Shown: positions 41,728 through 49,841 of the stretch, one piece after another | How positions within the stretch are numbered: the first letter of the stretch is position 1 | Layout of the letters: each line of letters starts with the position of its first letter | NCBI GenBank assembly: GCA_013792075.1 | Contig: VMSR01000282.1 | Span: 1 to 64,000, forward strand | Length of the DNA stretch: 64,000 nucleotides | Origin: Desulfobacula sp. | GTDB lineage: Bacteria > Desulfobacterota > Desulfobacteria > Desulfobacterales > Desulfobacteraceae | Direction of reading: 5' to 3' | The notes under the pieces: model-generated | Databases searched by the model: none | Seen by the model: the letters and a program-made list of their open reading frames with translations, nothing else | What the model was told of the DNA's origin: nothing | Translations under genes and position numbers: made by a program

Positions 41728-42507
41728 TCACATGCCCTGGGATACAAAAAAGGTGTTTTCCCGCAATCCCTGGCGCTGGGATTCCAATAACAGCAGATCT
41801 CTGACAAAAATATTTCCCAGATTCACATTGCCCCCCAGCAGATTGATGACCTGGCTCTGGCTTCTGGCTGTAGGGGCTTCAATAATAAGGCGCTCCTGAT
41901 CCACCGTTGCAAGAATCTGCCGGATCAGTGCCCGGTCCAGCCGGCCGCCAGCATCATAAATGCCGGCATCTGCCGTGTTCCTGCCTTCCAGAACCACATA
42001 GGCGGATCCGGCAGTTAAGGCATCCAGGGTCTGCCGGGTCCAGTCATCGCTTGTAAAATCAAGGGTTTCTTCTTTTTTTCCGACCTCTGTCAATACCTTG
42101 AAATTTTGGCCCACGCGTTCAATTATCCGGATCATTTCTTCGGGCTGCATATCAATGGTACCGTCGGATACCTCTATCCATTCAATGCCCAGATCGTCCA
42201 GAAAACACAGGTAGTCATCCAGTTTGGCCTGGTGATAATATTTTTCAAACAGCGTGCCGCCAAAGTAGACGGGAATGTCATGGTCTGCATACAGCTTTAT
42301 TTTTTCCCGGAGACAGGGTTCTATGTAGGCAGACCCGACCCCCAGTTTGGCCAGGTCAACAAACGAATGATAGGACCCAAGAATATGAACCAATTCCCCC
42401 AGGGGAACCCCGATATCTGTAATGGCTGTCAGGCCTTTTTCCCTCGGTTTTTCATATCGTTTGGTTAATGTAAGGGTTTTTCCCACTGGCGTTTTTTGTT
42501 TTTTCAT
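41728..42507 (-). CDS. comA: Phosphosulfolactate synthase, ComA-like
   Basis: ComA joins sulfite to phosphoenolpyruvate to give (R)-phosphosulfolactate, first step of archaeal coenzyme M synthesis and of bacterial sulfolactate formation. The 259 residues match the family: KPREKGLTAITDIG start, VDLAKLGVGSAYI, YFGGTLFEKYY, GIEWIEVSDGTIDM, FKVLTEVGKKE, LEGRNTADAGIYD and LIIEAPTARSQ stretches, as expected of the (beta/alpha)8 barrel. It lies 24 bp after the SpoIIE-type gene and 27 bp before the phosphatase. A sulfate reducer makes sulfite internally, which fits such a product. Confidence 0.85.
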   Translation of the reverse strand: MKKQKTPVGKTLTLTKRYEKPREKGLTAITDIGVPLGELVHILGSYHSFVDLAKLGVGSAYIEPCLREKIKLYADHDIPVYFGGTLFEKYYHQAKLDDYLCFLDDLGIEWIEVSDGTIDMQPEEMIRIIERVGQNFKVLTEVGKKEETLDFTSDDWTRQTLDALTAGSAYVVLEGRNTADAGIYDAGGRLDRALIRQILATVDQERLIIEAPTARSQSQVINLLGGNVNLGNIFVRDLLLLESQRQGLRENTFFVSQGM

Positions 42508-42531
42508 ATTCTCTCTTGTCCCGGGGGTGGA

Positions 42532-44814
42532 TTACACTCTGACAAACAGCATGGTGATGTCATCTGACTGGGCCGCCCCATCAACAAACACCTGGAGATC
42601 TTTAATGATCTGATCGTTGAGGTGCCTGGCAGTTGCCGCGGCATTTGTTTCCAAAACCGCTTTCAGCCGGTTTTCACCGTATTCTTCATTGTCCTTGTTC
42701 ATGGCTTCGGTTACGCCGTCTGAGTAAACATAGAGGCCGTCACCCCCATTCAGCGTTGTCTGCTCGACCCGATAGAGGCCGCCCTCAAATCCGCCCAGCA
42801 CAAAGCCGGGAATAGGATTGATCTGGCGAACGCTGCCATCGGCAGCCACAATATAAGGCGGATTGTGGCCGGCACTGGTATAGGAAAGCACCCGGGTTTC
42901 CATATTGTAAATGGCCAGAAACACGGTCACGAACATGGACTGCTCATTGTCCCGGCACAATGCATTGTTGGCCTTTGAAATAATCTGGTCCGGTCGGATA
43001 TTGTCTTCGGCAGCAGAACGGATCAGACTTTTTGCCATGGCCATAAACAGGGCGGCCGGAACCCCTTTTCCCGAGACATCTCCCACCACAAAGCACAGAT
43101 GTTCCTTGTCCACGGCAAAGAAATCGTAGAGATCTCCACCGATCTCCTTGGCAGGGGATAAAAATGCATGGAGGTCCACCCCGTGCTTTTCAGAAAATTC
43201 TTCAAAAAACTTGGGCAGCATGCTCATCTGTATCTGTTTTGCCGTTTCAAGTGATTTTTCGATCTTATGCTTTTCTATGTTTTCGATGGACATGGTCACA
43301 TTGTTGGCAAAAATTTCCAAAAGATCCCTGTCCAGATCATCCATTCCCCTCTCCCCCTGGAGATAGATCATGTTGCCCGGCAGATGTCGGCTTTTAAAAA
43401 AGGCCACCCCGTTTTTCCGGCTGACAAAGCATTTCTCCTCCTTTAATGCATTGAGGATCAGTTTGGCTGCCTTTTCGGGCATTTCATTCATGGCCGTCTC
43501 ATCGGATTTACTGACAGGATTCGGGAAAATCGCTGTTTCCGACGGCGGATCCAAAGGTTTGTGATTAAAAAAGAGCAGACGCTTTCGTATGGGAAGCAGC
43601 TGGCCCAATTGCTGGGTCAGTTGTTTTCTGAAGCTGTCCAGGGACTGGTAATCCAATATGGACGCCGTGGCACTGATAATGGTCTGGAGTCCTTTTTGGG
43701 CTCGGATTCTTTTTTTGATATTAAACAACAACACAATGATGAATCCCAGCAGACCCAAGAATACACCGGTCGTAACCCAGATCAATCGTTTATAGCGATA
43801 GTAGAATGTTTCCGGTTCGTTGATAATCAGACTTTTCGGGGGTAACAATTTCCGATTGATTTGTCTGGCCATAAGCTGGTGGTAATCAAACATATATTGA
43901 TTGGGGCTTTTGAGCACCACGGGAATGCCGGCCACATCCTGTCCCCCAAGAATCTTCATGGCAAGGTTTGCGGCTGTTTCTCCCTGGAAATAACTGCTTT
44001 TCAGCATCCCGCCGACAATTCCAAGACCCAGCATATAGTCAACCGCCCCGTACATGGGAACCGAGGATGCCCGTGAAATAAGCGGAATGGCTTCTTCCGG
44101 CGTATAGGTTTTGCCGGTATTGTCCTTAAAAAAAGACAAATAAAAAACAAGGCTGTCCCCGGGCAGACCCGAGACTTTTGATATCAGGTCTGCCATGGAG
44201 ATATTGTCCAGATACTCAAACTGGAGACGCCCCTCATAGTCCCGGGCGGCATCTGCGAATTCCTTTTTTAAAAAACCGGCTGTTGTCATTTGGTCGTTGA
44301 TGACATACATCTTCGTTGTTTTGGGGTGAAGCGTGAGCAGAAGCGATAAATTGGTGTTAAAATCAGCGGCTTCGTTGACACCCGTGTACCGGGAAAACCC
44401 TTCGAGCTTGGCAGGCGTGAAATTGTTCACCCCGCAAAAAACAACAGGAACTCCCGGAAAAAGGTCTTCTCTGTAAGTTTGCAGAAATTTCAGGGCATCA
44501 TCATCACTTGAAATAATGACATCCAGCTTACGACCCGAATATTTAGTGGCATACAATTCATTGAGCAATAAGTAATACAGATCCGTATTACTTACTTTTG
44601 TGTCCATGTATTCAACCTTGAGGATAATATCCTCTCCTTTCAGCAGGACATCCTCCACACCCCTGACCACGTTGTCGGTCCAGGAATATCCTTTGCTGTA
44701 AGAATTTAAAAGCAAGACATGTTTTTTTGTTTTCGGAACGATGGTTTCTGAGGCCGATAGCGGCGATGCGACAAGGGATACGAACAAGAAAAAGACGATC
44801 AATAATTTTTTCAT
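42532..44814 (-). CDS. SpoIIE/RsbU-type PP2C phosphatase with periplasmic ABC_sub_bind-like sensor
   Basis: A 760-residue membrane signalling protein. A signal peptide is followed by a periplasmic binding-protein-like domain (HVLLLNSYSKGYSWTDNVVRGVEDVL to about 315), one membrane helix (WVTTGVFLGLLGFIIVLLF, about 345-365), a poorly conserved linker region, and a C-terminal SpoIIE phosphatase domain (EIGGDLYDFFAV, VGDVSGKGVPAALFMAM, YTSAGHNPPY, YVYSDGVTEAMN). These proteins usually dephosphorylate anti-sigma antagonists. Its sensor domain is of the same family as the orphan binding protein at the other end of the operon, hinting at a shared ligand. Confidence 0.9.
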   Translation of the reverse strand: MKKLLIVFFLFVSLVASPLSASETIVPKTKKHVLLLNSYSKGYSWTDNVVRGVEDVLLKGEDIILKVEYMDTKVSNTDLYYLLLNELYATKYSGRKLDVIISSDDDALKFLQTYREDLFPGVPVVFCGVNNFTPAKLEGFSRYTGVNEAADFNTNLSLLLTLHPKTTKMYVINDQMTTAGFLKKEFADAARDYEGRLQFEYLDNISMADLISKVSGLPGDSLVFYLSFFKDNTGKTYTPEEAIPLISRASSVPMYGAVDYMLGLGIVGGMLKSSYFQGETAANLAMKILGGQDVAGIPVVLKSPNQYMFDYHQLMARQINRKLLPPKSLIINEPETFYYRYKRLIWVTTGVFLGLLGFIIVLLFNIKKRIRAQKGLQTIISATASILDYQSLDSFRKQLTQQLGQLLPIRKRLLFFNHKPLDPPSETAIFPNPVSKSDETAMNEMPEKAAKLILNALKEEKCFVSRKNGVAFFKSRHLPGNMIYLQGERGMDDLDRDLLEIFANNVTMSIENIEKHKIEKSLETAKQIQMSMLPKFFEEFSEKHGVDLHAFLSPAKEIGGDLYDFFAVDKEHLCFVVGDVSGKGVPAALFMAMAKSLIRSAAEDNIRPDQIISKANNALCRDNEQSMFVTVFLAIYNMETRVLSYTSAGHNPPYIVAADGSVRQINPIPGFVLGGFEGGLYRVEQTTLNGGDGLYVYSDGVTEAMNKDNEEYGENRLKAVLETNAAATARHLNDQIIKDLQVFVDGAAQSDDITMLFVRV

Positions 44815-45027
44815 TTTCAGCGTTTCGTTTTATTAAAATCAGTTAAAATGCCTAAAATTCTATGGGCATATTAGGACGGCCTCCGGGTTTATGTCAATAG
44901 AAAATAAACAGAAATCCTTAGATTCACAGGCATTTCATAGCTTAGGCCCCCATGGGGAATTTCCTTCCCAACAGATCGCTTTTTTAGAAAAACTTCCTGC
45001 TGGATTTGTTGGAAGACCATCCTGGTT
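44815..45027. other. Gap between the efflux operon and the SpoIIE-headed operon
   Basis: About 210 bp. It carries a clear promoter for the SpoIIE-headed operon and, on the minus strand after the last permease gene, a weak 5-bp stem followed by TTTTTCT that may end the efflux transcript. No gene is visible; a 64-codon frame on plus has no supporting features. Confidence 0.6.
44868..44897 (-). promoter_or_regulatory. Putative sigma-70 promoter of the SpoIIE-comA operon
   Basis: Read on minus, TTGACA (44897-44892) and TAATAT (44873-44868) are 18 bp apart, about 55-80 bp upstream of the SpoIIE-type start. Confidence 0.65.
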
Positions 45028-46182
45028 TTACATTGCAAAACAGTTCTTTCTCCGGGTTAACAATAAAAATGCTGCTAGGCCATAGACTGCCGTTAGAATC
45101 GTCAGATGAACGACCTGGGGAAAAATCTGGCGAAAATCAGCACCCATCTGGTTGAGAAGAATAAAGGCCTTGATTGCCGGCACAGCCGGAATCAATTGCA
45201 TCAGGATATTTATGGGAGCAGGAATGGCGGATATCGGCCAGACAAAGCCGCAGGCAAAGACCAGGGGCATGGAGGAGAGCAGAACTATCAGTGTGGCAAG
45301 CTCACGCCTGGGCAGAACAGCCCCCAGACAAATCCCCAAAAAAGAGACCGGCAGCAGGAAAACAAGATTCAGCAGGGCCAGGTCCCCCATGGCGGCCAGA
45401 CGTGGAATATCATAGTACACATAGGCCGGACCATAATAATAGAGGGAAAGCAGGGTATATATAATCATAAAAATCAGGGTTCTGGCCAACAACAGGGCCG
45501 CTGGGGAGGCGGTCTGCCAATGGCCTGTTTTTCCTTCCTTCTGCTGCTCATTTTCACTGCCGCCCAGAATTCCCATTCCCATGATCAGGGTCTGGTGGAG
45601 GATCAAAACAAATACAGCCGGAATAACATAATTAACATAGCCTTGGGTCTCGTTGAACATGGCATGGAGGCCAAGGGTTATGGCACTATATTGTTCTTGT
45701 GCCAACGCCAGGGCTTGACCTGACATCAGCAATTGTGTCACCTTTATTTCGGCGGCAAGGGTCATGCCTGCCGCACCCATGCCTTCCAGCACCGTGCCAA
45801 ATACCAGAAAATAACTGGCATCTCCGGCAAAGGCCAGGGTGGGCTGTCTGCCCAGGAGCAGATCCCGGTAAAAATTTTCCGGAACAACCAGGATACCGGC
45901 CAGTTTTTTTTCAATCAGCCGCTCTCTGGCCTGGGCAAGGGATGGGGCTTCACTGTGGATTTGAACCTGGGGCGTTGCATCCACCATGCGCACAAGGCGC
46001 CGGGCAAGCAGACTGTCGTCAAGGTTGACCACCACCACCTGCTGCTCCCTGGGAACCTGGGTGACATAGGGCAATGGATAGAGAAAGCTGTAAAAAAGCA
46101 CTCCGCCAAAGACGGTCAAAAGGAGCGCTATATTGGTGAATACAGCGCCCACTTCCGCCTTGAAAAGCTGAAAAAAACTCAC
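45028..46182 (-). CDS. ABC-2 type permease (second subunit, YhhJ/YbhR-like)
   Basis: A 384-residue export permease. It starts at GTG 46182, which overlaps the preceding stop (GTGA). An N-terminal helix (VFTNIALLLTVFGGVLFYSFLY) is followed by a large extracytoplasmic domain (about 45-165) and a bundle of five further helices to the end, the ABC2_membrane_3 layout. Its partner is the permease just upstream. No ATP-binding subunit is encoded in the operon. Confidence 0.88.
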   Translation of the reverse strand: MSFFQLFKAEVGAVFTNIALLLTVFGGVLFYSFLYPLPYVTQVPREQQVVVVNLDDSLLARRLVRMVDATPQVQIHSEAPSLAQARERLIEKKLAGILVVPENFYRDLLLGRQPTLAFAGDASYFLVFGTVLEGMGAAGMTLAAEIKVTQLLMSGQALALAQEQYSAITLGLHAMFNETQGYVNYVIPAVFVLILHQTLIMGMGILGGSENEQQKEGKTGHWQTASPAALLLARTLIFMIIYTLLSLYYYGPAYVYYDIPRLAAMGDLALLNLVFLLPVSFLGICLGAVLPRRELATLIVLLSSMPLVFACGFVWPISAIPAPINILMQLIPAVPAIKAFILLNQMGADFRQIFPQVVHLTILTAVYGLAAFLLLTRRKNCFAM

Positions 46183-47336
46183 ACGGCCACCTCTGCCCCA
46201 AAACGGGTGCGCGATATCCTGACAGCAAGGATGCAGGCCGCCAGGCCGGGAAGAATAAAGAGCACAAGATAGCCGACCTGGGGAAGGGAAAGCATCGGGA
46301 CTGCACCATAATTGACCTGGGCGATCTGGATATCCATATAGTGACTGATCGGCATCAGGCTGCGCCAGACCCTTGCCAAAAACGTCATGTCGGTTGCAGG
46401 AAAGGTTACCCCCATAAAAGCAAGCCCCGGAGCGCAATAGGCGGCAGCAAACCCCACCCCCCGGGCGGCATCCCTGAAAAGAAAAAAAATGAGTGCCCCT
46501 GCACACTGGCAGGCAATGACGGTGATTAACTGGCAGAAAATCAGAAAAACAAGGTTGCCGTGCAGGGGCCAGCCAAGGACAAAAACCATTGTCAGCAAAA
46601 ACACCAGGCCATGGAGCCAGAACAACAGGCCATAGGGCGCCAATTTTTCAACGAGCGCACGGACAGGACGGTCTTTGAGCCACCCTGCCAACCCGTCACG
46701 GCGCAACTCTGTTGCCATGGACAAAACCGTTGTCATCACAATAAATATCTGCCACAGGGCCGGGATAACGGCAGAAACAAGAAATTGTGCATAATTGGTG
46801 TTGCTGTTAAAAAGAGGCGTTGCCTGGATGCCGACGGGAACGGCTCTTGCCAGGGCCTGGCCCATGACAGGGGCATGGGCACCCAGGTGTTTGAGGGTAT
46901 CTATTTTGGCCAAGGCTGTTTCATGGGCCTGGAGGATGGCTGTTTTGACCTGCTTGCCGATCAGAAGAAACTGGCTGTTGTAAAAGGCTTCAATTGATGG
47001 CGGACGGCCAAGAACTGCATTTTTTTCTGTGTCGGCTGGGATGATCAAAAGGCCGTAAATCTCACCCCCGCGCATGGCCTTTATCCCTGCCAGGGCATCA
47101 GGGTAGTTTTGGGCCAGGGTAATGGTGGGGCTGGCATCATAATAGCGGATCAGGGTGCGGGACAGGGTGCTGTGATCCAGATCCACCACCCCGACGGGCA
47201 GATTGCGGGCCATTCCCTGGGAGAAAATGGCATAGATCATGACAAACAATAGGGGCGGCAGCCAGGTGACCAGGGACACAAGCCATGGATCTTCAACCAG
47301 CAGACGCCATTCAGAGGCTCTCTTTTCCATTTTCAT
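46179..47336 (-). CDS. ABC-2 type permease (first subunit, YhhJ/YbhS-like)
   Basis: A 385-residue permease from the ATG at 47336 (next in-frame ATG 47330). It has an N-terminal helix (WLVSLVTWLPPLLFVMIYAIF), a periplasmic loop domain to about 185, and five more helices (IVMTTVLSMATEL through YLVLFILPGLAACILAVRI). It starts about 10 bp after the HlyD stop. With the next gene it forms a heterodimeric efflux permease. Confidence 0.88.
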   Translation of the reverse strand: MKMEKRASEWRLLVEDPWLVSLVTWLPPLLFVMIYAIFSQGMARNLPVGVVDLDHSTLSRTLIRYYDASPTITLAQNYPDALAGIKAMRGGEIYGLLIIPADTEKNAVLGRPPSIEAFYNSQFLLIGKQVKTAILQAHETALAKIDTLKHLGAHAPVMGQALARAVPVGIQATPLFNSNTNYAQFLVSAVIPALWQIFIVMTTVLSMATELRRDGLAGWLKDRPVRALVEKLAPYGLLFWLHGLVFLLTMVFVLGWPLHGNLVFLIFCQLITVIACQCAGALIFFLFRDAARGVGFAAAYCAPGLAFMGVTFPATDMTFLARVWRSLMPISHYMDIQIAQVNYGAVPMLSLPQVGYLVLFILPGLAACILAVRISRTRFGAEVAV

Positions 47337-47346
47337 CTGTTGCCCA

Positions 47347-48324
47347 TCACTGCACCAGCAGCACTCCCATGCCGACCCGAAGGCCGTCAATGGGTTTTGC
47401 CGGCCGTGCTTCAATCTCAAAGGTCCGCATGTCAAATCCTTTTTGGGTATTGGTGGCGCGCCAGGTGGCAAAATCACCCATAACCGCAACATGACCGATG
47501 ATGAACGGATACTTTTTTTCTCCCAATGCCGGAATCTGAACCAGAATCTGACGCCCCTTGGGGTATTGGCTGAGCATATCCTCCCTGATATGGAAAATTG
47601 CCCAGGAATCGTTCATATCCAGAATACTGACAATGGGAAAGCCCGGGGGGGCAAGCTCGCCGCTCTGGAGCAGAATCTGGGAAACTTCACCGTCATGCCA
47701 GGAATCAATGCGGGTATCCGCCGCATAGGCCTCAACTTCGGCCACGGCACCGGCGGCCATTTTGGCCTTGCCTGCGGCGGCTTTTTTGGTCTCTTCCCGG
47801 GCCCCTTCCCGGGCCATGCCATAGAGCTGCAATGCCCCATTTTCAGTGAAACGGGCCGCCTGCATCTGAGCATAAACCTCATCCCTTTTCTGCTCGGGCA
47901 TCACCCCATCGCGATACAAATTTTCAATCCGCTGATAGGTCTTTTCCAAAAGATCGGCCGCGGCTTTTGCCTGTTGCCACCTGTCCCGGGCAGCCGTTAT
48001 TTCCTGGGATCTTGCCCCCTTCTGGGCCTGTTCTGACATGGCATCTGCTGCATCACGGGAGGCCCGGGCCTGGGTCAGCTTTGCCTCTATTTCCGGACTG
48101 TATAGGGTAAAAATGAGTTGCCCCTTGGTTACCCGGTCCCCTTTTTTGACCATAATTTTATCGATCCGGCCGGCCACCTTGGAGGAAATATTATACTGCT
48201 GGGCCTCTATCTGTCCCTGGACCATAACCGGAACAGGCTGGTATGCCAGCCAGAAGTTGTAACAAAGCCATCCCACCATCGCTCCGCTAAACAGGACCAG
48301 GGCCGATATTTTGATGAATCGCAT
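47347..48324 (-). CDS. HlyD-family membrane fusion protein
   Basis: Periplasmic adaptor of 325 residues linking the ABC-2 permeases to TolC. One N-terminal membrane helix (ISALVLFSGAMVGWLCYNFWL) precedes a biotinyl-lipoyl-type region (VQGQIEAQQYNISSKVAGRIDKIMVKKGDRVTKGQLIFTLYSP), a long coiled-coil (KLTQARASRDAADAMSEQAQKGARS to about 180) and a beta-barrel end. It starts 3 bp after the TolC stop. Confidence 0.93.
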   Translation of the reverse strand: MRFIKISALVLFSGAMVGWLCYNFWLAYQPVPVMVQGQIEAQQYNISSKVAGRIDKIMVKKGDRVTKGQLIFTLYSPEIEAKLTQARASRDAADAMSEQAQKGARSQEITAARDRWQQAKAAADLLEKTYQRIENLYRDGVMPEQKRDEVYAQMQAARFTENGALQLYGMAREGAREETKKAAAGKAKMAAGAVAEVEAYAADTRIDSWHDGEVSQILLQSGELAPPGFPIVSILDMNDSWAIFHIREDMLSQYPKGRQILVQIPALGEKKYPFIIGHVAVMGDFATWRATNTQKGFDMRTFEIEARPAKPIDGLRVGMGVLLVQ

Positions 48325-48327
48325 GGT

Positions 48328-49821
48328 TTAATCCTTTAGTGTGCTCGCTTGATAATATTGCGTAAATTCATTGGTCTGACCGCTGATGGCCAAAAGTTTT
48401 GCAAGCTCCATGACATAGGTGTAGGCGGCATGGGCCCGCTGGATTTTAACACCGGCAACATAGAGCCTTGCATCCACCACGTCAAGGGAGGTGGAAAGCC
48501 CCTGGGCAAATGCCTTTTCCCTCAGCTCCACGGTCTTTTCAGCCAGTTGCTGGCTCGAGACCAGGCCATTATGCTCGGCAATGGCCTGTTCGATAAGGCC
48601 ATAGGTCTTTTCCACAACAAGGGCAAGATCCTGCCTGGCCTGGCGGCGCAGGGCCGCAATTTGTGCAATCTGACTTTTGGCAGCCTTAACCCTGCCGCTG
48701 CGGCCGGAACGATCTATCAGCGGAAGGCTGACAGAGATACCGACACCCCAATCCGGCATCAGGTCTGCGGCAAGGGAATTTTCTTCATAGAGGTTGTAAT
48801 TTCCGACCAGGGCAACCTCCGGATAATATTTGCCCTCTTCGACCGTCACCAGTCCTGTTGCCATTTCTTCCTTTGCATCCAGAACACCGAGCCCGGCATA
48901 CCCGTTAAGGGTTTTTTTTGTAATGGTTTCAAGCAAGGGAAGCTTGGAATTAACAAAAAGCTTTGTGGTTGGACGGGCCGTGGTCTCTTCCTGCAAAAAC
49001 CGGGTCAAAGCGGCCTCGGTAATACCCAGATCACTGGCTGTCTTTTGCCTGTCCACCCTTGCCCTGTCATGGGAGGCTTCTGCCTGAAGTCTCTCAACCT
49101 CCGCAATCTGCCCGTTTTTTACCAAAAGAGACGCATGTTCAAGATGCAATTTCAGACTCTCTTCCACTTCAATGCGGGCGGCAAGTATCTGGCCGGTCAG
49201 AACAACGCCGAAATACCGCTGGCAAAGCGTCTCAAACTGACCGTCAACCTTTAATTCGTGTTGTTGTTTCGCCTCCTCAACCGAGGCTTTGGCGATCTTT
49301 TGGGCAGCAGTGATACGGCCGCCCGTATATACCGGCCAGAGAAGGTTCACCGAGCTGCTGCTGATATTCCTTTCACTGATGGTTGAGGTAAGTCCGGCAG
49401 AGGCCTGGCTGTGGGACATGCCGCCTGGTAACATCCCGTAAAAGACAGATTCGGCGAGGGCGCCTGCCGGCATGCTGTCAAATATGGCATCCGGACCCAG
49501 GGTGACAGCCTCATCAAGGCGAAGATAACCGGCAGAAAGGGTGACCTGGGGCAGATACAAATCCCGGGTGGCGCTTTGCTGGTGGGCCGCCTGATCCATA
49601 TTGGCCTGTTCCGCCTTTAAGACATGGCTTTTTTGGCGCACCTGCTCCCAGGCAGCGTTAAAATCAAAATCCCTGGCTGCAACCGGTGGTGCCTGGGCAA
49701 TCCCTGCCAGAACCACTGCCACCAAAAGAATCCTTTGAAAATAAGGCGTTAAAAACGTCATCATCCAAACTTTTTTTATCTTCAACTGCTTACCGTCCTT
49801 TTTAAACATCATTTCTTTCAT
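48328..49821 (-). CDS. TolC-family outer membrane efflux protein
   Basis: A 497-residue outer membrane tunnel subunit. A signal peptide (to the AAR near residue 50, after a basic start) precedes two copies of the TolC alternating helical/strand unit (for example FDFNAAWEQVRQKSHVLKAEQANMDQA and the VGISVSLPLIDRSGRSGRVKAAKSQIAQ half). It is 20 bp downstream of the large sensor kinase and just upstream of HlyD, so the operon encodes both a sensor and the pump. Confidence 0.92.
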   Translation of the reverse strand: MKEMMFKKDGKQLKIKKVWMMTFLTPYFQRILLVAVVLAGIAQAPPVAARDFDFNAAWEQVRQKSHVLKAEQANMDQAAHQQSATRDLYLPQVTLSAGYLRLDEAVTLGPDAIFDSMPAGALAESVFYGMLPGGMSHSQASAGLTSTISERNISSSSVNLLWPVYTGGRITAAQKIAKASVEEAKQQHELKVDGQFETLCQRYFGVVLTGQILAARIEVEESLKLHLEHASLLVKNGQIAEVERLQAEASHDRARVDRQKTASDLGITEAALTRFLQEETTARPTTKLFVNSKLPLLETITKKTLNGYAGLGVLDAKEEMATGLVTVEEGKYYPEVALVGNYNLYEENSLAADLMPDWGVGISVSLPLIDRSGRSGRVKAAKSQIAQIAALRRQARQDLALVVEKTYGLIEQAIAEHNGLVSSQQLAEKTVELREKAFAQGLSTSLDVVDARLYVAGVKIQRAHAAYTYVMELAKLLAISGQTNEFTQYYQASTLKD

Positions 49822-49841
49822 ACTTTAACCGGGCCACGATA

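Noticed and set aside
44891-45085. 64-codon plus-strand frame in the gap before the efflux operon end
   Set aside because: It overlaps the C-terminus of the ABC-2 permease gene, has no ribosome site and no recognisable features.
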